From Zymoseptoria tritici IPO323 (lineage: Eukaryota > Ascomycota > Dothideomycetes > Mycosphaerellales > Mycosphaerellaceae), in contig NC_018218.1 in assembly GCF_000219625.1 (NCBI RefSeq), forward strand, positions 4,526,001-4,590,000: a DNA stretch of 64,000 nt. The letters are read 5' to 3'. Shown in pieces: positions 22,059 to 32,084 of this stretch (position 1 is the first letter of the stretch; the number at the start of each line of letters is the position of its first letter). Position numbers and translations under genes: made by a program. Under the pieces are notes generated by a model. The model did not search any database, had not been told where the DNA came from, and worked only from the letters and a program-made list of their open reading frames with translations.

Positions 22059-23632
22059 ATGCAGCCAGCCCTGGTCAAGTCGTTGCTTATCACCTCATTC
22101 CTATGGCAGAGCTTGGTGTCTGCTCAGCAGACATGCGAGGGAGCGTTGACTCCTAGCTATGTCGCTCCAGCTGTGGCGGATGGATATACTGCAAGACTCA
22201 TTGCCGACAGCCTCACGGAGCCTCGCAGTATCAAATTTGATAGCCAGGGTGCTTTGCTTGTGGTCCAGCAGAATGTTGGCATTTCTGTTCACACGCTGGT
22301 CGACGGTGAGAATGATTGCTGTGAGTCATCCCACAGCTGTTCATCTTCAATGAGGCCATCTTGCTAACTCATCGATTCCGGTCTTAGTGAGCATAGGAAG
22401 CAGCAAGTGGCTGGTGAACAATACGCTCTTGAACCATGGTATCGAGCTTTCCGAGGATGACACAACGCTTTACGCCTCCACGCAAACAGCTCTCTACTCG
22501 TGGGACTACGATGCTGAGATGCAGACCGTCTCTTCCGTGAATCGGACCCTTGTCACTGGTGCGAGACTCCTCAAGTCCAGCTCATCGACTGAGAAGCTAA
22601 CAAGTACCAGGTATGACTGGCACAAACCACCAAACTCGTACACTACTACTCCCGAAATCCGCTCCAAATCTCATCCTCATCAGCCGTGGGTCGAAGGGAA
22701 ATCTTGACTACGAAACAGTCAACGTCGACTCCGGTGTCTCTCAGATCAAAGCCTTCGATATGACCAACATGACCGAGCCCTATGACTACGTCCAAGACGG
22801 TCTCGTCGTAGGCTGGGGTCTCCGCAACAGTGTCGGCGTTGCCGAGCATCCCGTCGACTACGGCATCTGGTCTGTTGAGAACTCTGCCGACGAATTGGAG
22901 CGATCAGGCGAGACCGTCTCCCGCGATAACCCGGCCGAAGAAATGAACTTCCATGGCTTCCTGAACGGCACCGAGTCTCCCGACTTTGGCCAGAATTTCG
23001 GCTACCCTACCTGTTTCGCCGCCGGTGCTCCCTCTGCGCTTCCCGACTTCGATGGCCAAGTCGGTGACTCGTTCGTCATCGGTAGCTTGAACGACACCAA
23101 CAGCGATGACAGTTGCACAAACCAAAAACCACGACTGTCTTTCCAAGCGCACTCTGCTCCGTTGGACATCAAGTTCAACAACGCCGGTACCGCCGCCTGG
23201 ATGACCTTCCACGGTAGCTGGAATAGAGACGACCCTACGGGCTACTCTCTCGTCGTAGTTGAATTCGCGAACGGGCAACCCGTGGAAAGCAGCACCAGCA
23301 CTACCGCAGCACGAAGTGTCGTCTTCACTGAGGATTTGAGCCCCTGTAACGGCGGAGACGGTACTTGCATCCGACCTGTAGGACTGGCATGGGACTCTAA
23401 GGGCCGTCTTTTCATGACGAGCGATGGCACGGGCGAGCTGTGGGTGATCACTCGCACGGACGGTTCGCCAACGAGCGGTGCTGGATCCAATGCTACGGGC
23501 ACTATTCCTGAAAGCAGCGGCACGGAAACGAGCAGCGCAGCTGAGAGCAGTGATACCAGTACGGCAAGTTTGATGAGTGTGGGTGCTTTGCCGCTTGCGT
23601 TCGTGTTCTCTGTGTTGGCTTTTGTGCTATAG
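22059..23632 (+). CDS. Secreted, GPI-type PQQ-dependent sugar dehydrogenase-like protein (sorbosone dehydrogenase / AA12-like)
   Basis: Three exons: 22059-22320, 22388-22558, 22611-23632; 484 aa. The signal peptide is MQPALVKSLLITSFLWQSLVSA. The beta-propeller region resembles the fungal L-sorbosone dehydrogenase / AA12 pyranose dehydrogenase group: EPRSIKFDSQGALLVVQQNV, GMTGTNHQTRTLLL, LILISRGSKGN, GWGLRNSVGVAEHP, NFGYPTCFAAG, APLDIKFNN, FHGSWNRDDPTGYSLVV, PVGLAWDSKGRLFMTSDGTG. AA12 enzymes oxidise sugars outside the cell with PQQ; whether this one binds PQQ cannot be judged by eye. The C-terminus is a Ser/Thr-rich stalk followed by a hydrophobic tail (SVGALPLAFVFSVLAFVL), the form of a GPI-anchor signal. 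Both introns are phase 1. Confidence 0.85.
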
Positions 23633-24062
23633 GTCGAAAGCCATACGACTTTTTGGAGATTATGAGATGAAAGTTCACTGTGGTTTGTACTGCCAGGCCT
23701 GCTGTTCTGCTGATTTTGCAGTAGTGTCGGCCACTTCAAGCAGTCCCACGGCTCATCTACTCGTCCCAAGACGACTGGAAGCCGCTGTCACCAATGCCAT
23801 ACCGCGCGAGACAGACACTCTTTACGCCGAAGTACTAAAGTTGAAGATTCCCCGTATCCCTGCCCGATTTCAGCCGTCGAGTGGCACCCTCGTCGCCGAA
23901 GTCAATCCAACCAGCCCTCGAAGGCGTCGTGAGTTGCGAGAGCAATCTCACGCATTATCGCTTCAGCGTTCCTCACGCAGGCACGCACGATACTCCGTCC
24001 GCGACAAAAGGAGCCGATCTTCTCACCAAGATTCCCATCGCTGTTCGGCTTGATCTGCGGCC
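23633..24062. other. Intergenic between convergent genes
   Basis: 3' flanks of the quinoprotein gene and the first small-paralogue gene. The open frame 23577-24053 plus begins inside the former gene and resembles nothing. Confidence 0.4.
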
Positions 24063-24527
24063 TCATTTCCCATCCGATCGAGAGCCCACCATGGCGACCC
24101 GCCGAACCTGCGCAGTCTCCGAGACTAGCATGATCGTCGTCATGAGTTGTTCCAGCAGCTCCACCATTTCTTGGTGCAGCTCAGCTTGGGACCGTCCGTC
24201 TGGCTCGCTACCAGGGAGATAGCCTGCGCGAGCCGCCGCGATCTTGGCCAACTTGAATTTCTGGTTGGCGTCTTGCATCTGGTGCTGTTCCGCCTGGGTA
24301 TGCTGGTCTGGTGTGGTTATGCTGTCCATGAGGTATCCTTGGGCTTGTATGAGCAGCGCCTCCATGTTTTCCAACCACTTGGTGACATCGGCGCTTGTGA
24401 AGTTGGAGAACATTGCACTGAGCGAGGGTTTCGAATTGTGGTCATCTTTGAGGGACTGCGGTGGTCAGCTTGCGTTGGGTTGCGGTGAGGGATCGCGTGG
24501 GGCTTCGACTGGAGTGCTTACTGCCAT
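24063..24527 (-). CDS. Small helical protein, tandem paralogue 1 of 4 (unknown function)
   Basis: Exons 24522-24527 (ATG GCA only) and 24063-24455; 132 aa. After the two-codon first exon the protein reads SLKDDHNSKPSLSAMFSNFT. The core motif shared with the neighbours is FKLAKIAAARAGYLPGSEPD, within a predicted all-helical, Gln/Glu-rich protein without signal peptide or membrane segment. The intron (66 bp, GTAAGC...CAG) lies at the same place as in the three neighbours. I recognise no family. The array and the motif AK(E/I)AxxRAG suggest a lineage-specific expansion. Confidence 0.7.
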
Positions 24528-24660
24528 GTCTGCGACACCGTGGGAGCGAACTTGGTGCAGTTGATGTCGAGGTTGATGTTGAGGACAAGATTGATGGTGA
24601 GTCAAGGTACAAACGGACAAAGCAACGGCAACTACTGAGTGAAAACATGACCGGTCCTAT

Positions 24661-24666
24661 CACATG
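24661..24666 (-). promoter_or_regulatory. Degenerate E-box-like site (CACATG) upstream of paralogue 1
   Basis: CACATG lies 134 bp before the start codon, where paralogues 2-4 have CACGTG. The surrounding CTAT-CAC and the following GGACGCTTG match the context of the paralogue 2 promoter (CTTTCACGTGCTTCGACGCTTG), so it looks like the same site with one base changed. Confidence 0.35.
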
Positions 24667-24830
24667 CGTGGACGCTTGACTAGTTTCAGAAGGATCCATA
24701 CAACAAAGAGCAAAGAATAGGCTCCACGGTCACGGCCACGTTCACCCCAAAGAACAGCATGGTCTACGCTGCTCGAACGTGCATCACATGCAACAGAGAT
24801 CAAGTGTTTCACGGCCATATGTGGTTTGGA

Positions 24831-24910
24831 TTTCCCTGTACAGCGCATGTGATTCTCCCGCTAATTGTTCGCTAGACCTTCCCTCGATACACCGTGCACA
24901 GCTTATCGTA
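24831..24910. repeat. Duplicated promoter-distal segment, copy A
   Basis: Shares CCCTGTACAG, GCATGTGATT, CTCGATAC and CACAGCTTATCG, in order, with 25711-25795. It lies about 300 bp upstream of paralogue 1, as copy B does of paralogue 2, so it marks the edge of a tandem duplication of about 0.88 kb. Confidence 0.65.
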
Positions 24911-24944
24911 GAGGTGCACTGAAGGCTCGACCAAGTTCGTAGCC

Positions 24945-25424
24945 TCAGCATTGAATGTCGAGATTGTCTGTATGCGTGTCCGCAGAATGTACTCCCCGAC
25001 CACCAGCATTGTCGAAGTCCTTCATGAGGGTTCCCAGCAGCGTCAAATTCTCGCGGAGGGTGTCCCGACTCTCGGCAGCTTGGGCTCCCTGCTTCTGCAG
25101 CTCGTCCAGCTGAGCAAGTGTCTCGGCTCTGGCAGCTAGACCCATGGAGTTGCAGTCATCTTTGGCGACCTTCAGGCTCTTGATGGTCTTGTGAAAATGT
25201 CTCTGCAATGCTTGTGAGAGCTCATTGGGCTCTCGTATGTCGTCGATGACGCTCTGCTGAATCGCTGCAAGATGCGCCCCTACAGACTCGAATTGCCCTT
25301 TGCTCGTCTCGGCAGTGGCATCCTTTCGATCGTCGCTAGTCTGCGCAGGGAGCTAAGATGGGGAGTTGGCGATCACTCAGGCTGGCGGAAGGGATAAGGC
25401 TTTGAGTGGAGTACTTACTGCCAT
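24945..25424 (-). CDS. Small helical protein, tandem paralogue 2 of 4 (unknown function, most divergent)
   Basis: Exons 25419-25424 (ATG GCA) and 24945-25352; 137 aa. An alternative acceptor 12 bp downstream (exon from 25340) is also in frame. The protein is Gln/Asp/Ala-rich and helical: GAHLAAIQQSVIDDI, then KSLKVAKDDCNSMGLAARAE and LAQLDELQKQGAQAAESRDT. It keeps the VAKDDCNSMG segment in place of the AKEAxxRAG motif, so homology rests on gene structure, promoter and flanking duplication more than on protein identity. No family recognised. Confidence 0.62.
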
Positions 25425-25558
25425 ATCTGCTAGGCCGGCCAGGTCAATCGCGCAGCGAGGATCGGTGTCTTAGAGGAAGACCGGCGGTTGGGATCGATTC
25501 CGGTATTTGTTCAAGGTGCAAGCGGGAGCGCACGCACGAGCGCCAAGAAGTGTTCTTT

Positions 25559-25564
25559 CACGTG
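25559..25564 (-). promoter_or_regulatory. CACGTG box in the promoter of paralogue 2
   Basis: Within GCACGTGAAA (minus strand), 135 bp before the start codon. The identical 10-mer occurs at matching positions before paralogues 3 and 4. CACGTG is the core of bHLH sites (Cbf1/Pho4-type); the actual factor is unknown. Confidence 0.5.
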
Positions 25565-25710
25565 CTTCGACGCTTGCTCAACTCTGGAAGGAACGACACG
25601 ACTACTGACTTCACGCTCACCTCGAAGATCAGAATGGTCTTTGGTCGGACTTGCATTGAGGATCGAGGGCTGTTTGTTCGGACTAAATCGGATGTGAGAC
25701 GAGATTTGTA

Positions 25711-25795
25711 TTGTCCCTGTACAGTGCATGTGATTTCTCGCTAACTGTGTGCCAGAGTTCCCTCGATACTGCGGCGCAGGAGCACAGCTTATCGC
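25711..25795. repeat. Duplicated promoter-distal segment, copy B
   Basis: Diverged copy of 24831-24910 (see copy A), lying about 290 bp upstream of paralogue 2. Confidence 0.65.
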
Positions 25796-26070
25796 GGGCT
25801 TACGCATACAGGCTGAGGCTACAGCACGGTAGTCGCAGCCTGAGCATTGGGCCGGTGAAGGGTGTGTATCTGCGACTCAAGTCGTCGCTGCATTCGATGA
25901 TCCCAACCCGAACAAGTCGGTGCGCTTGGACCGATTGTACTCGCTTTACCGTAATCAACGTCACTGCCCGTTCTCCTCGAACTGACTTCGCTCTCATGCA
26001 CACTCCAGCTGACCACTCAACCACCATCCATTCAAGCATACCACTAAACACACCAGATCCACCATGCCGC

Positions 26071-26490
26071 CTAGTTGACCGCACCAGTGAAGATGTCGAA
26101 CAGCGCCTTGACGCTTGCGATGAGCTGAAGGAACGTCGCACCGGACGCCTGCTCCAGCTGAGCATGCGACAACCCCTGTGGGTTGCTCTGGTCTCCGGGG
26201 ATCTTTCCCGCGCGGGCGCAGGCTTCCTTGGCCAGTTTCATCTTGTTGTCGACCTCCAGCATCTGCTTCTCTGCTGCTTGGGCGCGCGGGCCGACTTGCA
26301 TGGCAGCAATCGTGCGGACTTGTGCGAGGCGACCGTCGAGGTGCTCGAAGATCTTGATGTTGGCTTGGACCTTTGCGCTAGGTTGGGAGGCCGAGGCCGA
26401 GGCCGAGGCGGTGTTAGGTTGGGTCGAACCCTACTACGGTCAGGCAAGGCATGGGAAAGGTGAGGTCGGGAGTCTGGTACTTACTGCCAT
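26071..26490 (-). CDS. Small helical protein, tandem paralogue 3 of 4 (unknown function)
   Basis: Exons 26485-26490 (ATG GCA) and 26071-26430; 121 aa. The first possible acceptor would put a stop in frame, so the one three bases later is used. After the start the protein has an Ala-Ser repeat (NTASASASAS), then KVQANIKIFEHLDGRLAQVR and the array motif KMKLAKEACARAGKIPGDQS. The C-terminus is amphipathic (LIASVKALFDIFTGAV). No signal peptide. An internal ATG at 26301 would give only 76 aa and lose the conserved first exon. Confidence 0.7.
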
Positions 26491-26617
26491 GATGTTGTGG
26501 TAGATCTTCGAAGCTGAGCAAGATGTCGAGGTCGATGTAGTAGTGAAGATGGAGGTAGAAGTCGAGGTATAGGAGCAGTAAGAAGCGCACGGACGGGCGG
26601 GCTGAACCGCATCTTTT

Positions 26618-26623
26618 CACGTG
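26618..26623 (-). promoter_or_regulatory. CACGTG box in the promoter of paralogue 3
   Basis: Within GCACGTGAAA (minus strand), 128 bp before the start codon; followed towards the gene by CCCGCCCGTCCGTGCGC, a block also found before paralogue 4. The leader in between carries GAGGTCGA-type short repeats (about 26520-26575). Confidence 0.5.
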
Positions 26624-26998
26624 CACCTAGACGACCTAATCAGGAAGGAGCAGTTCACGTACCTTCACGTAGTCATATCCTCTTATGAGGCCGCATTCTT
26701 CTGCGTTATATGCAGCTGTGAGAGTGTCAAATGAAGAGATTGTTGCATTTGCCTGTCCGGACTACTTGACATTCGTACCGAGTGCGCGAAAAGCTCCACT
26801 CGCAGCTTGAAACCATGATAGTAGCCATGTCATTGGTGTCGCATATTCTGCAAATGCGACTCGAGCCGCAGGTTCAAACTCCTTGAATGTTAGAAATCTG
26901 TCCCCTTACCTTAGTCGTCTCTGACCGAAGTATGCCTTTCGTCCCGCAGAATGCCGACATCAACGTGGGAGACTGTCAACCGTACCGCCGCTTTGCGT

Positions 26999-27429
26999 CT
27001 ACTTCTTCACAAGGAAGCCTGCGCGGGCGAACTTCTCTCCGAGCAGCTGAGCGCTAGCGAGAACTTTGGCCATCTCCTTGTCGGCGATCTGCGAAAGCTC
27101 ATCATCAGACTGTCCGTCAGGCTTCGACTGTCCACCAGTGAAGGCACCGGCGCGAGTGGCAGCTTCCTTGGCCGTCTCCATGTTCTTCTTCACGTCGTCC
27201 ATCTGCTTCTGCACCGCCAAGGTCTCCGTGTTTGGCTGGCCGGATCTTTGGGCGATCATCTGCTGGATCTGCGCGACACGGGTCTCGATGTGTCCCATGA
27301 CTTGGTTGTTGGTCATAGCTTTGATGCTGGCCTGGTATGCGGAAGGTCCACGGTTGTAAGTGGGGGTCTGCTAAGGTCAGTCCAAGTGGAGGGTAGTGGA
27401 AACGTCTGACGAAGAGTACTTACGGCCAT
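26999..27429 (-). CDS. Small helical protein, tandem paralogue 4 of 4 (unknown function)
   Basis: Exons 27424-27429 (ATG GCC) and 26999-27367; 124 aa, with a CAGACC acceptor that could also be used three bases earlier. It reads TPTYNRGPSAYQASIKAMTN, then HIETRVAQIQQMIAQRSGQP and the array motif METAKEAATRAGAFTGGQSK, followed by an Asp/Glu-rich helix ending FARAGFLVKK. It is predicted soluble and helical. Function not recognised. Confidence 0.72.
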
Positions 27430-27608
27430 AGTGCTGGTGCGCAAGGAGTCCCGGAGACTAGACAGGGTGGTGGAGATGAATGTCGAGTTCGAGGTCGAGG
27501 TCGAGGGGGATGTAAAGATGTAGATGTTAGGATCGAGGTCGAAGTCGAGGTCCAGAGGCCAACAAGTGATTAGAAGTGCACGGACGGGCGGGCGAGTCCG
27601 TAGTCTTT

Positions 27609-27614
27609 CACGTG
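27609..27614 (-). promoter_or_regulatory. CACGTG box in the promoter of paralogue 4
   Basis: Within GCACGTGAAA (minus strand), 180 bp before the start codon. The GC-rich block CCCGCCCGTCCGTGCAC follows (27576-27592), and the leader (about 27480-27560) is a run of GAGGTCGA-like repeats, as before paralogue 3. Confidence 0.5.
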
Positions 27615-27619
27615 CATTG

Positions 27620-29047
27620 GTGGTGAATCTACGCTTACCCAAATACGGAAGGAGTGGACCATCTACAACGTCTATTCCCTCCTTCGTAGTCATGTCCGTG
27701 CATGAGTCCGTATCTGCATTGCCGATTGCAGTTGTACAGTATTTGGCAGCTGATGTGGTATCGATTCCTCTCAGCTTACTGTAGAAGATCGTGGCCGAGA
27801 GGCGATTGTTAGGGAGTATACTGCTGAAGTCGATGAGTCAGTGGAAATCCGGCAGACACGCTATACGCACCGTGCTGCAGCTTTTCGGCGTGTGGTTCTG
27901 CAGCCATGCGAACAAGACCATGCGCTTCACGGACAGCCAAGCCAAAGAAATTGTAGTCCACACGACAGCCGTGGAAGTGTCCTCGACATCACCTTTCAGC
28001 GGAAATCAGAGATCAAGCTCGCCATGGACTTCTTCAAAGCGAGCTCCAGCGTCCAGTTCGCTACCTCGATTCCCAGATAAATATGCGATGAGGGTGAGAT
28101 GAGCAAGCCGGGAGAACCACGCTCCTTCAGTCGTACGAGTCTCAAGCTCCTCGTGGACAAGCATGTGCATGCCCGGCGGCCAAGAAAGCCAGTATTCAAG
28201 ATGTCGGACCGAGACTCCTCCTGTAGATCCTGTGCGCTGAGTTTTCCGGATAGCTCACGGCGAGAGCTGAGAACCTACCGTACTGCGATCCCTGCTGCTC
28301 CTTCTTGCATAGTATGGACTCCACGCCGTGCAAATCGGCCAACGCCGCAAGCAACAAGTAAGCCAGTCAGTGCACTTCTCTGCGACTCTGCAACTCTGCA
28401 TTTTCGATATCGATCTTCCTTCGCAGTCTCTGTCGGTTTCAACGCCGGAGCAAGAACATGAGAGGCGACGGCGAGGGGATGTAGGTCGTGTTTCAACCGT
28501 CTCATCACCGCAAGTGGCACGGGCCCTCTCATGCCCCTGCTGTCAGCGATAACCTCGACAAGCGACAACGGCCTGAACCTTTATCGCCACCTCACCTTGT
28601 CCTTTCAGTGATGAATTGGGTATATTGCATTGCTCTCAACATAGTGGCATGGCAGTGTATGCATACGGAAGGAGAAAAGACCGCAGCCGCCAGATGAGGT
28701 ATTAACTGCCCAGCACTGCCGCCCTTGGCGATGACGAGGCCTTCGAGACACAACGCGAGGCGAGACAGCCAAGCACTGCAAGTCCGCCGGCGACATGCCC
28801 GCGCCACATCATTGGCTAAGGTAGGTATGCTCTACGCTACTCTATTCCTTCCTCTCATCATTTCCGAAACAGCCTCCTTTGCTGACGTTTGGTCGTGATT
28901 CGGGCGTCTTTCTTCATCAATTGTCTCCTGCTCCACGCCACGATTCTTCAGAGCTTTCGGCGCATTCCAACCATTTCATCTGGACCTTCTGGATTCTCGC
29001 GTTCGTCCTCGCCAAAACAACCCACTTTTGATCGCCCGCCTCACACG
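27620..29047. other. Intergenic, no gene supported
   Basis: Several short frames on both strands (longest 28099-28461 plus, 120 aa) lack recognisable sequence. The right end holds the promoter and leader of the PAP2 gene. Confidence 0.4.
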
Positions 29048-30220
29048 ATGAGGTCGGCATCAAACAAAGATGCCGTTCTAGGCGCGGCAAAGCACATGGG
29101 AAAGATGTCCAAGAAGCTCATCTTCTCGTACATTCTGGACTGGATTGTCATTCTCGCTTTGGCGGCAGCAGGCGGCGGATTAAATTATGTGAGCCCCAGA
29201 CATCGACCATTCACACTTCTGAGCACCGAGAACTCGTACCCGTTCATCGAGGAGAGTATACCGCTCTGGATTCTTGCAGTGGTCTGTCTTGTGGTGCCGG
29301 CCATCATCATCGCTGCCATCGCTCTCCTGTTGGTACCTGGACGCGGGACCCGTCGCAACTCGCCTCGCTCACAAACAATTCGCCTAAAGCTATGGGAGCT
29401 GGAAAAGGGCCTGGCTGGTCTTTGTCTTTCTTTGGCGACGGCTTTGTTCATTACGCAGGGAATGAAGAACATGTTCGGCAAGCCGAGACCGAACATGCTT
29501 GCGAGATGCCGACCGGACCTGGACAACATTTCCGAATACATCGTCGGTGGCTACGGGCAGGACATCTCCATCCGATGGTCCCTTGTTAGCTTCACGATCT
29601 GCACCTCGACCGATCTCAAGGACCTAGATGATGCGTTCCGTTCATTCCCAAGCGGTCACTCCTCCTGGTCGTGGGCGGGTCTGCTGTACCTCACTCTCTT
29701 CCTGTGCTCCAAATTTGCGATTGCGATCCCACATCTCCCGTATGTGACCAACACCACCCAAACACTGCGGCCGAGATCCTCAGACCACGAGCTCCTCCCT
29801 CTCCATGCCAACCGCGCACGCGGCGACTCATTGGACACCAAGCGCGAAATCGAAGATGCCGCTGAGATGCAAGCCGATCCGCTCTCCGTACGGAATACCG
29901 CTGCCTCACCTCCGAACTACCTCGTCATCCCGGCATTGCTACCCGTCGGCGCTGCGGTGTACATCTGCTCGACACGATGGGCCGAGTACTATCATTTTGG
30001 CTTTGATATCATTTTCGGGAGCTTGATCGGCATCCTCACAGCTTGGGTATCTTTTCGATGGTACCATCTCCCCATCTCTCGTGGACAGGGTTGGGCTTGG
30101 GGCGCACGCAGCAAGGATAGAGCCTTTGCGATTGGCGTTGGCACTGGTGGATATGTTGGAGACGAGGGCTGGAGTAATTCCAAGGCGAGCGCTGCCAATG
30201 ATGGTGCTGAGCGGGCATAG
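29048..30220 (+). CDS. PAP2-family lipid phosphate phosphatase (Dpp1/Lpp1-like)
   Basis: Integral membrane enzyme dephosphorylating phosphatidate or related lipid phosphates. 390 aa from the ATG at 29048 (MRSASNKDAVLGAAKHMGK); an in-frame ATG at 28889 would add 53 residues of Ser/Pro-rich sequence untypical of the family, so the inner start is preferred. Membrane spans include FSYILDWIVILALAAAGGG and LWILAVVCLVVPAIIIAAIA. The three phosphatase motifs are present: KNMFGKPRP, SFPSGHSSWSWAG, and TRWAEYYHFGFD with the catalytic His. A hydrophilic insert of about 65 residues (TQTLRPRSSD to SPPNY) separates the last two motifs, as in other filamentous-fungal homologues. Single exon. Confidence 0.87.
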   Translation: MRSASNKDAVLGAAKHMGKMSKKLIFSYILDWIVILALAAAGGGLNYVSPRHRPFTLLSTENSYPFIEESIPLWILAVVCLVVPAIIIAAIALLLVPGRGTRRNSPRSQTIRLKLWELEKGLAGLCLSLATALFITQGMKNMFGKPRPNMLARCRPDLDNISEYIVGGYGQDISIRWSLVSFTICTSTDLKDLDDAFRSFPSGHSSWSWAGLLYLTLFLCSKFAIAIPHLPYVTNTTQTLRPRSSDHELLPLHANRARGDSLDTKREIEDAAEMQADPLSVRNTAASPPNYLVIPALLPVGAAVYICSTRWAEYYHFGFDIIFGSLIGILTAWVSFRWYHLPISRGQGWAWGARSKDRAFAIGVGTGGYVGDEGWSNSKASAANDGAERA

Positions 30221-32084
30221 AAGCTCAGTGATGGCTTTGGGATTTAAGGCGAGGCGTTGTTTGGTAAGGCAAAAGAGCACCAGGCTTGCCACCGGAATTG
30301 AACCGATCATGATTTTCCAGAAAGGCTAGAAAGACGTGGCCTGGGCCCAGGGCCTTCGGAACGGCACAGCATGAGCTGGAGCAGAAAGATACAGAAGATG
30401 GCATCAGCTTGAAGGCATTTGACATGGTAGACTGTGCGAAATACTGTACCTGTAATACAACCCAGAGACGACTTTTCATGATACACGGCATTCATGCCAC
30501 GGCTAAGGTCTCTCTCCGTTGCAACCCTCACTCAATCGTACAAAACGGACAGCATCATCGGAGCTGGCCAACACTTTGGCCGGGACGGAAATCAGCAATC
30601 AGCGTGCACGGCTGCAGCCTCTGTTCGTTACCCGCCTCGCGCAAAGGCACGGGAAGACAGTGTTATCGTGAGGACTTTGCCTGACATGGGCCTCAGCATT
30701 GAGTCTGCGCGGCTGACATCCCTCCAGGTTCATCCCTCGGATGCCCACCTAGCTGATCCGCACAATAACGGCAGTGGTGTGTGGGTGGGTCAGCGAGCAT
30801 TTTGCCTGAAAGGGACCAGAGCTTCCAGCTTGCCTTATGCTGCGGAACTTTCTCTCGGACTTTTATCAAAGACAGCGTTATCAGATACTCCGAGTACCAT
30901 GGCTGAGACCGGCCGCAGCATTTCCAGTGTCCACGGCTGATTCCTCTCCCCGATGCAGAGCTCGCTTAGATGCACAACAAAGACAGTGTTTTCCTGGATG
31001 GCGAGCAGTCTGGCTTGGACATTGAGACTGGCTTCAGCATTTCCAGTATGTGTATGGCCAATTGCTGTCTTCGATGTAGACCTCGCTTGAGCGCACAGCA
31101 TGACCAGTCTCGTCGGGGTTGGCGAACGAAGCGGCGGAGATGGCTCTTAGCATTTTCACAACTCGAAACATCGGCTTGAAAGTATGAGTGTTGGAAGGTT
31201 GCACCACGAGTCTATACAGCTAATATGTCTCTCCAGCGTAGACCTCGCTTACAGGCCTAGTAGAGACGGCGTTGTCGGAGCCAGCGATGCACCGGCAGAG
31301 ACGGCCCATGGTGTTCAGCATGTACAGCCGATGCTTCTCCATTGCAATGCTCGCTGGGTCGCACAATATGGACAGTGTTGGCGGAGTCAGCGAACGAACC
31401 GGCGGAGACGGTTGCAACCCGCCGCCGAGTGTTTGCGATCCACACAGCAGGTTGTCCATCGTCTGCGGCGTGCGGCAACTTGATCTTTCCTGACATACAA
31501 ATGGTATGGCTGAATGCTCTCTCCACTTCAGGCCTCGCTTGTACGTAGAGTATTGACGACATTGTCGGAGCCGACGGAGATCCCAATGGAGATGATTGCA
31601 GCACATGACCCAGCGTTAACGGTCCACATAAAGTAGCAGGACGGCGACTTAGCAAAACATTCCAAAAGCTTCATGGATAGGACACGTTGAAAAGGGGTAC
31701 AGAGAGCTTGGCAGCACATCTTGGTATTCATTCCCACGCATGAGTTATCTACCAAATGCGACAAAGTACAGCTGCGGAACACTTTGATAGCTCAGCCGCG
31801 TCCCTGCCGTTCCACACTACGTTCTCACTGTCACTGCCACAGACCTTGTCGGCGTTGCAGAGAAGGGCACCTCGCTAGAACTCCCCTTTCCCATGAACAT
31901 GCTCCAGTGCGCCTGATCAACGCCCCCTGTGAGCACGCCGCAGCGCGCTGAGCAACGCCATCTGGAATGCTCTCATCGATCTAGCCGACAGTCGACCGGA
32001 TGGCTCGAGCACGCCCGCCGCAGCGGCATGTAGTGTATGCGCGATGGCCAATACGCGGGCGGCATCACGGTGATTGGTCTGGGA
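30221..32084. repeat. Intergenic field of degenerate tandem repeats (core about 30500-31640)
   Basis: A motif built around CTCGCTT, followed by GCACAA, GACAGTGTT and a GGCGAACGAA or GGAGCCAGCGA block, recurs at about 30964, 31081, 31241, 31346 and 31531. Weaker copies lie near 30525 and 30860. Spacing runs from about 105 to 185 bp. A second shared block, CAGCATTTCCAGT, lies at about 30917 and 31034. Open frames cross it on both strands but none looks like a gene. 31650-32084 shows nothing. Confidence 0.5.

Noticed and set aside
28889..30220. Longer PAP2 start at 28889
   Set aside because: The extra 53 residues are untypical and the ATG at 29048 directly precedes a family-like N-terminus; kept only as an alternative.
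30280..30330. tRNA-like T-arm on the minus strand (GGTTCAATTCCGGT)
   Set aside because: The T stem pairs, but there is no acceptor partner for the following GGCAAGC within 75 bases upstream and no D arm.
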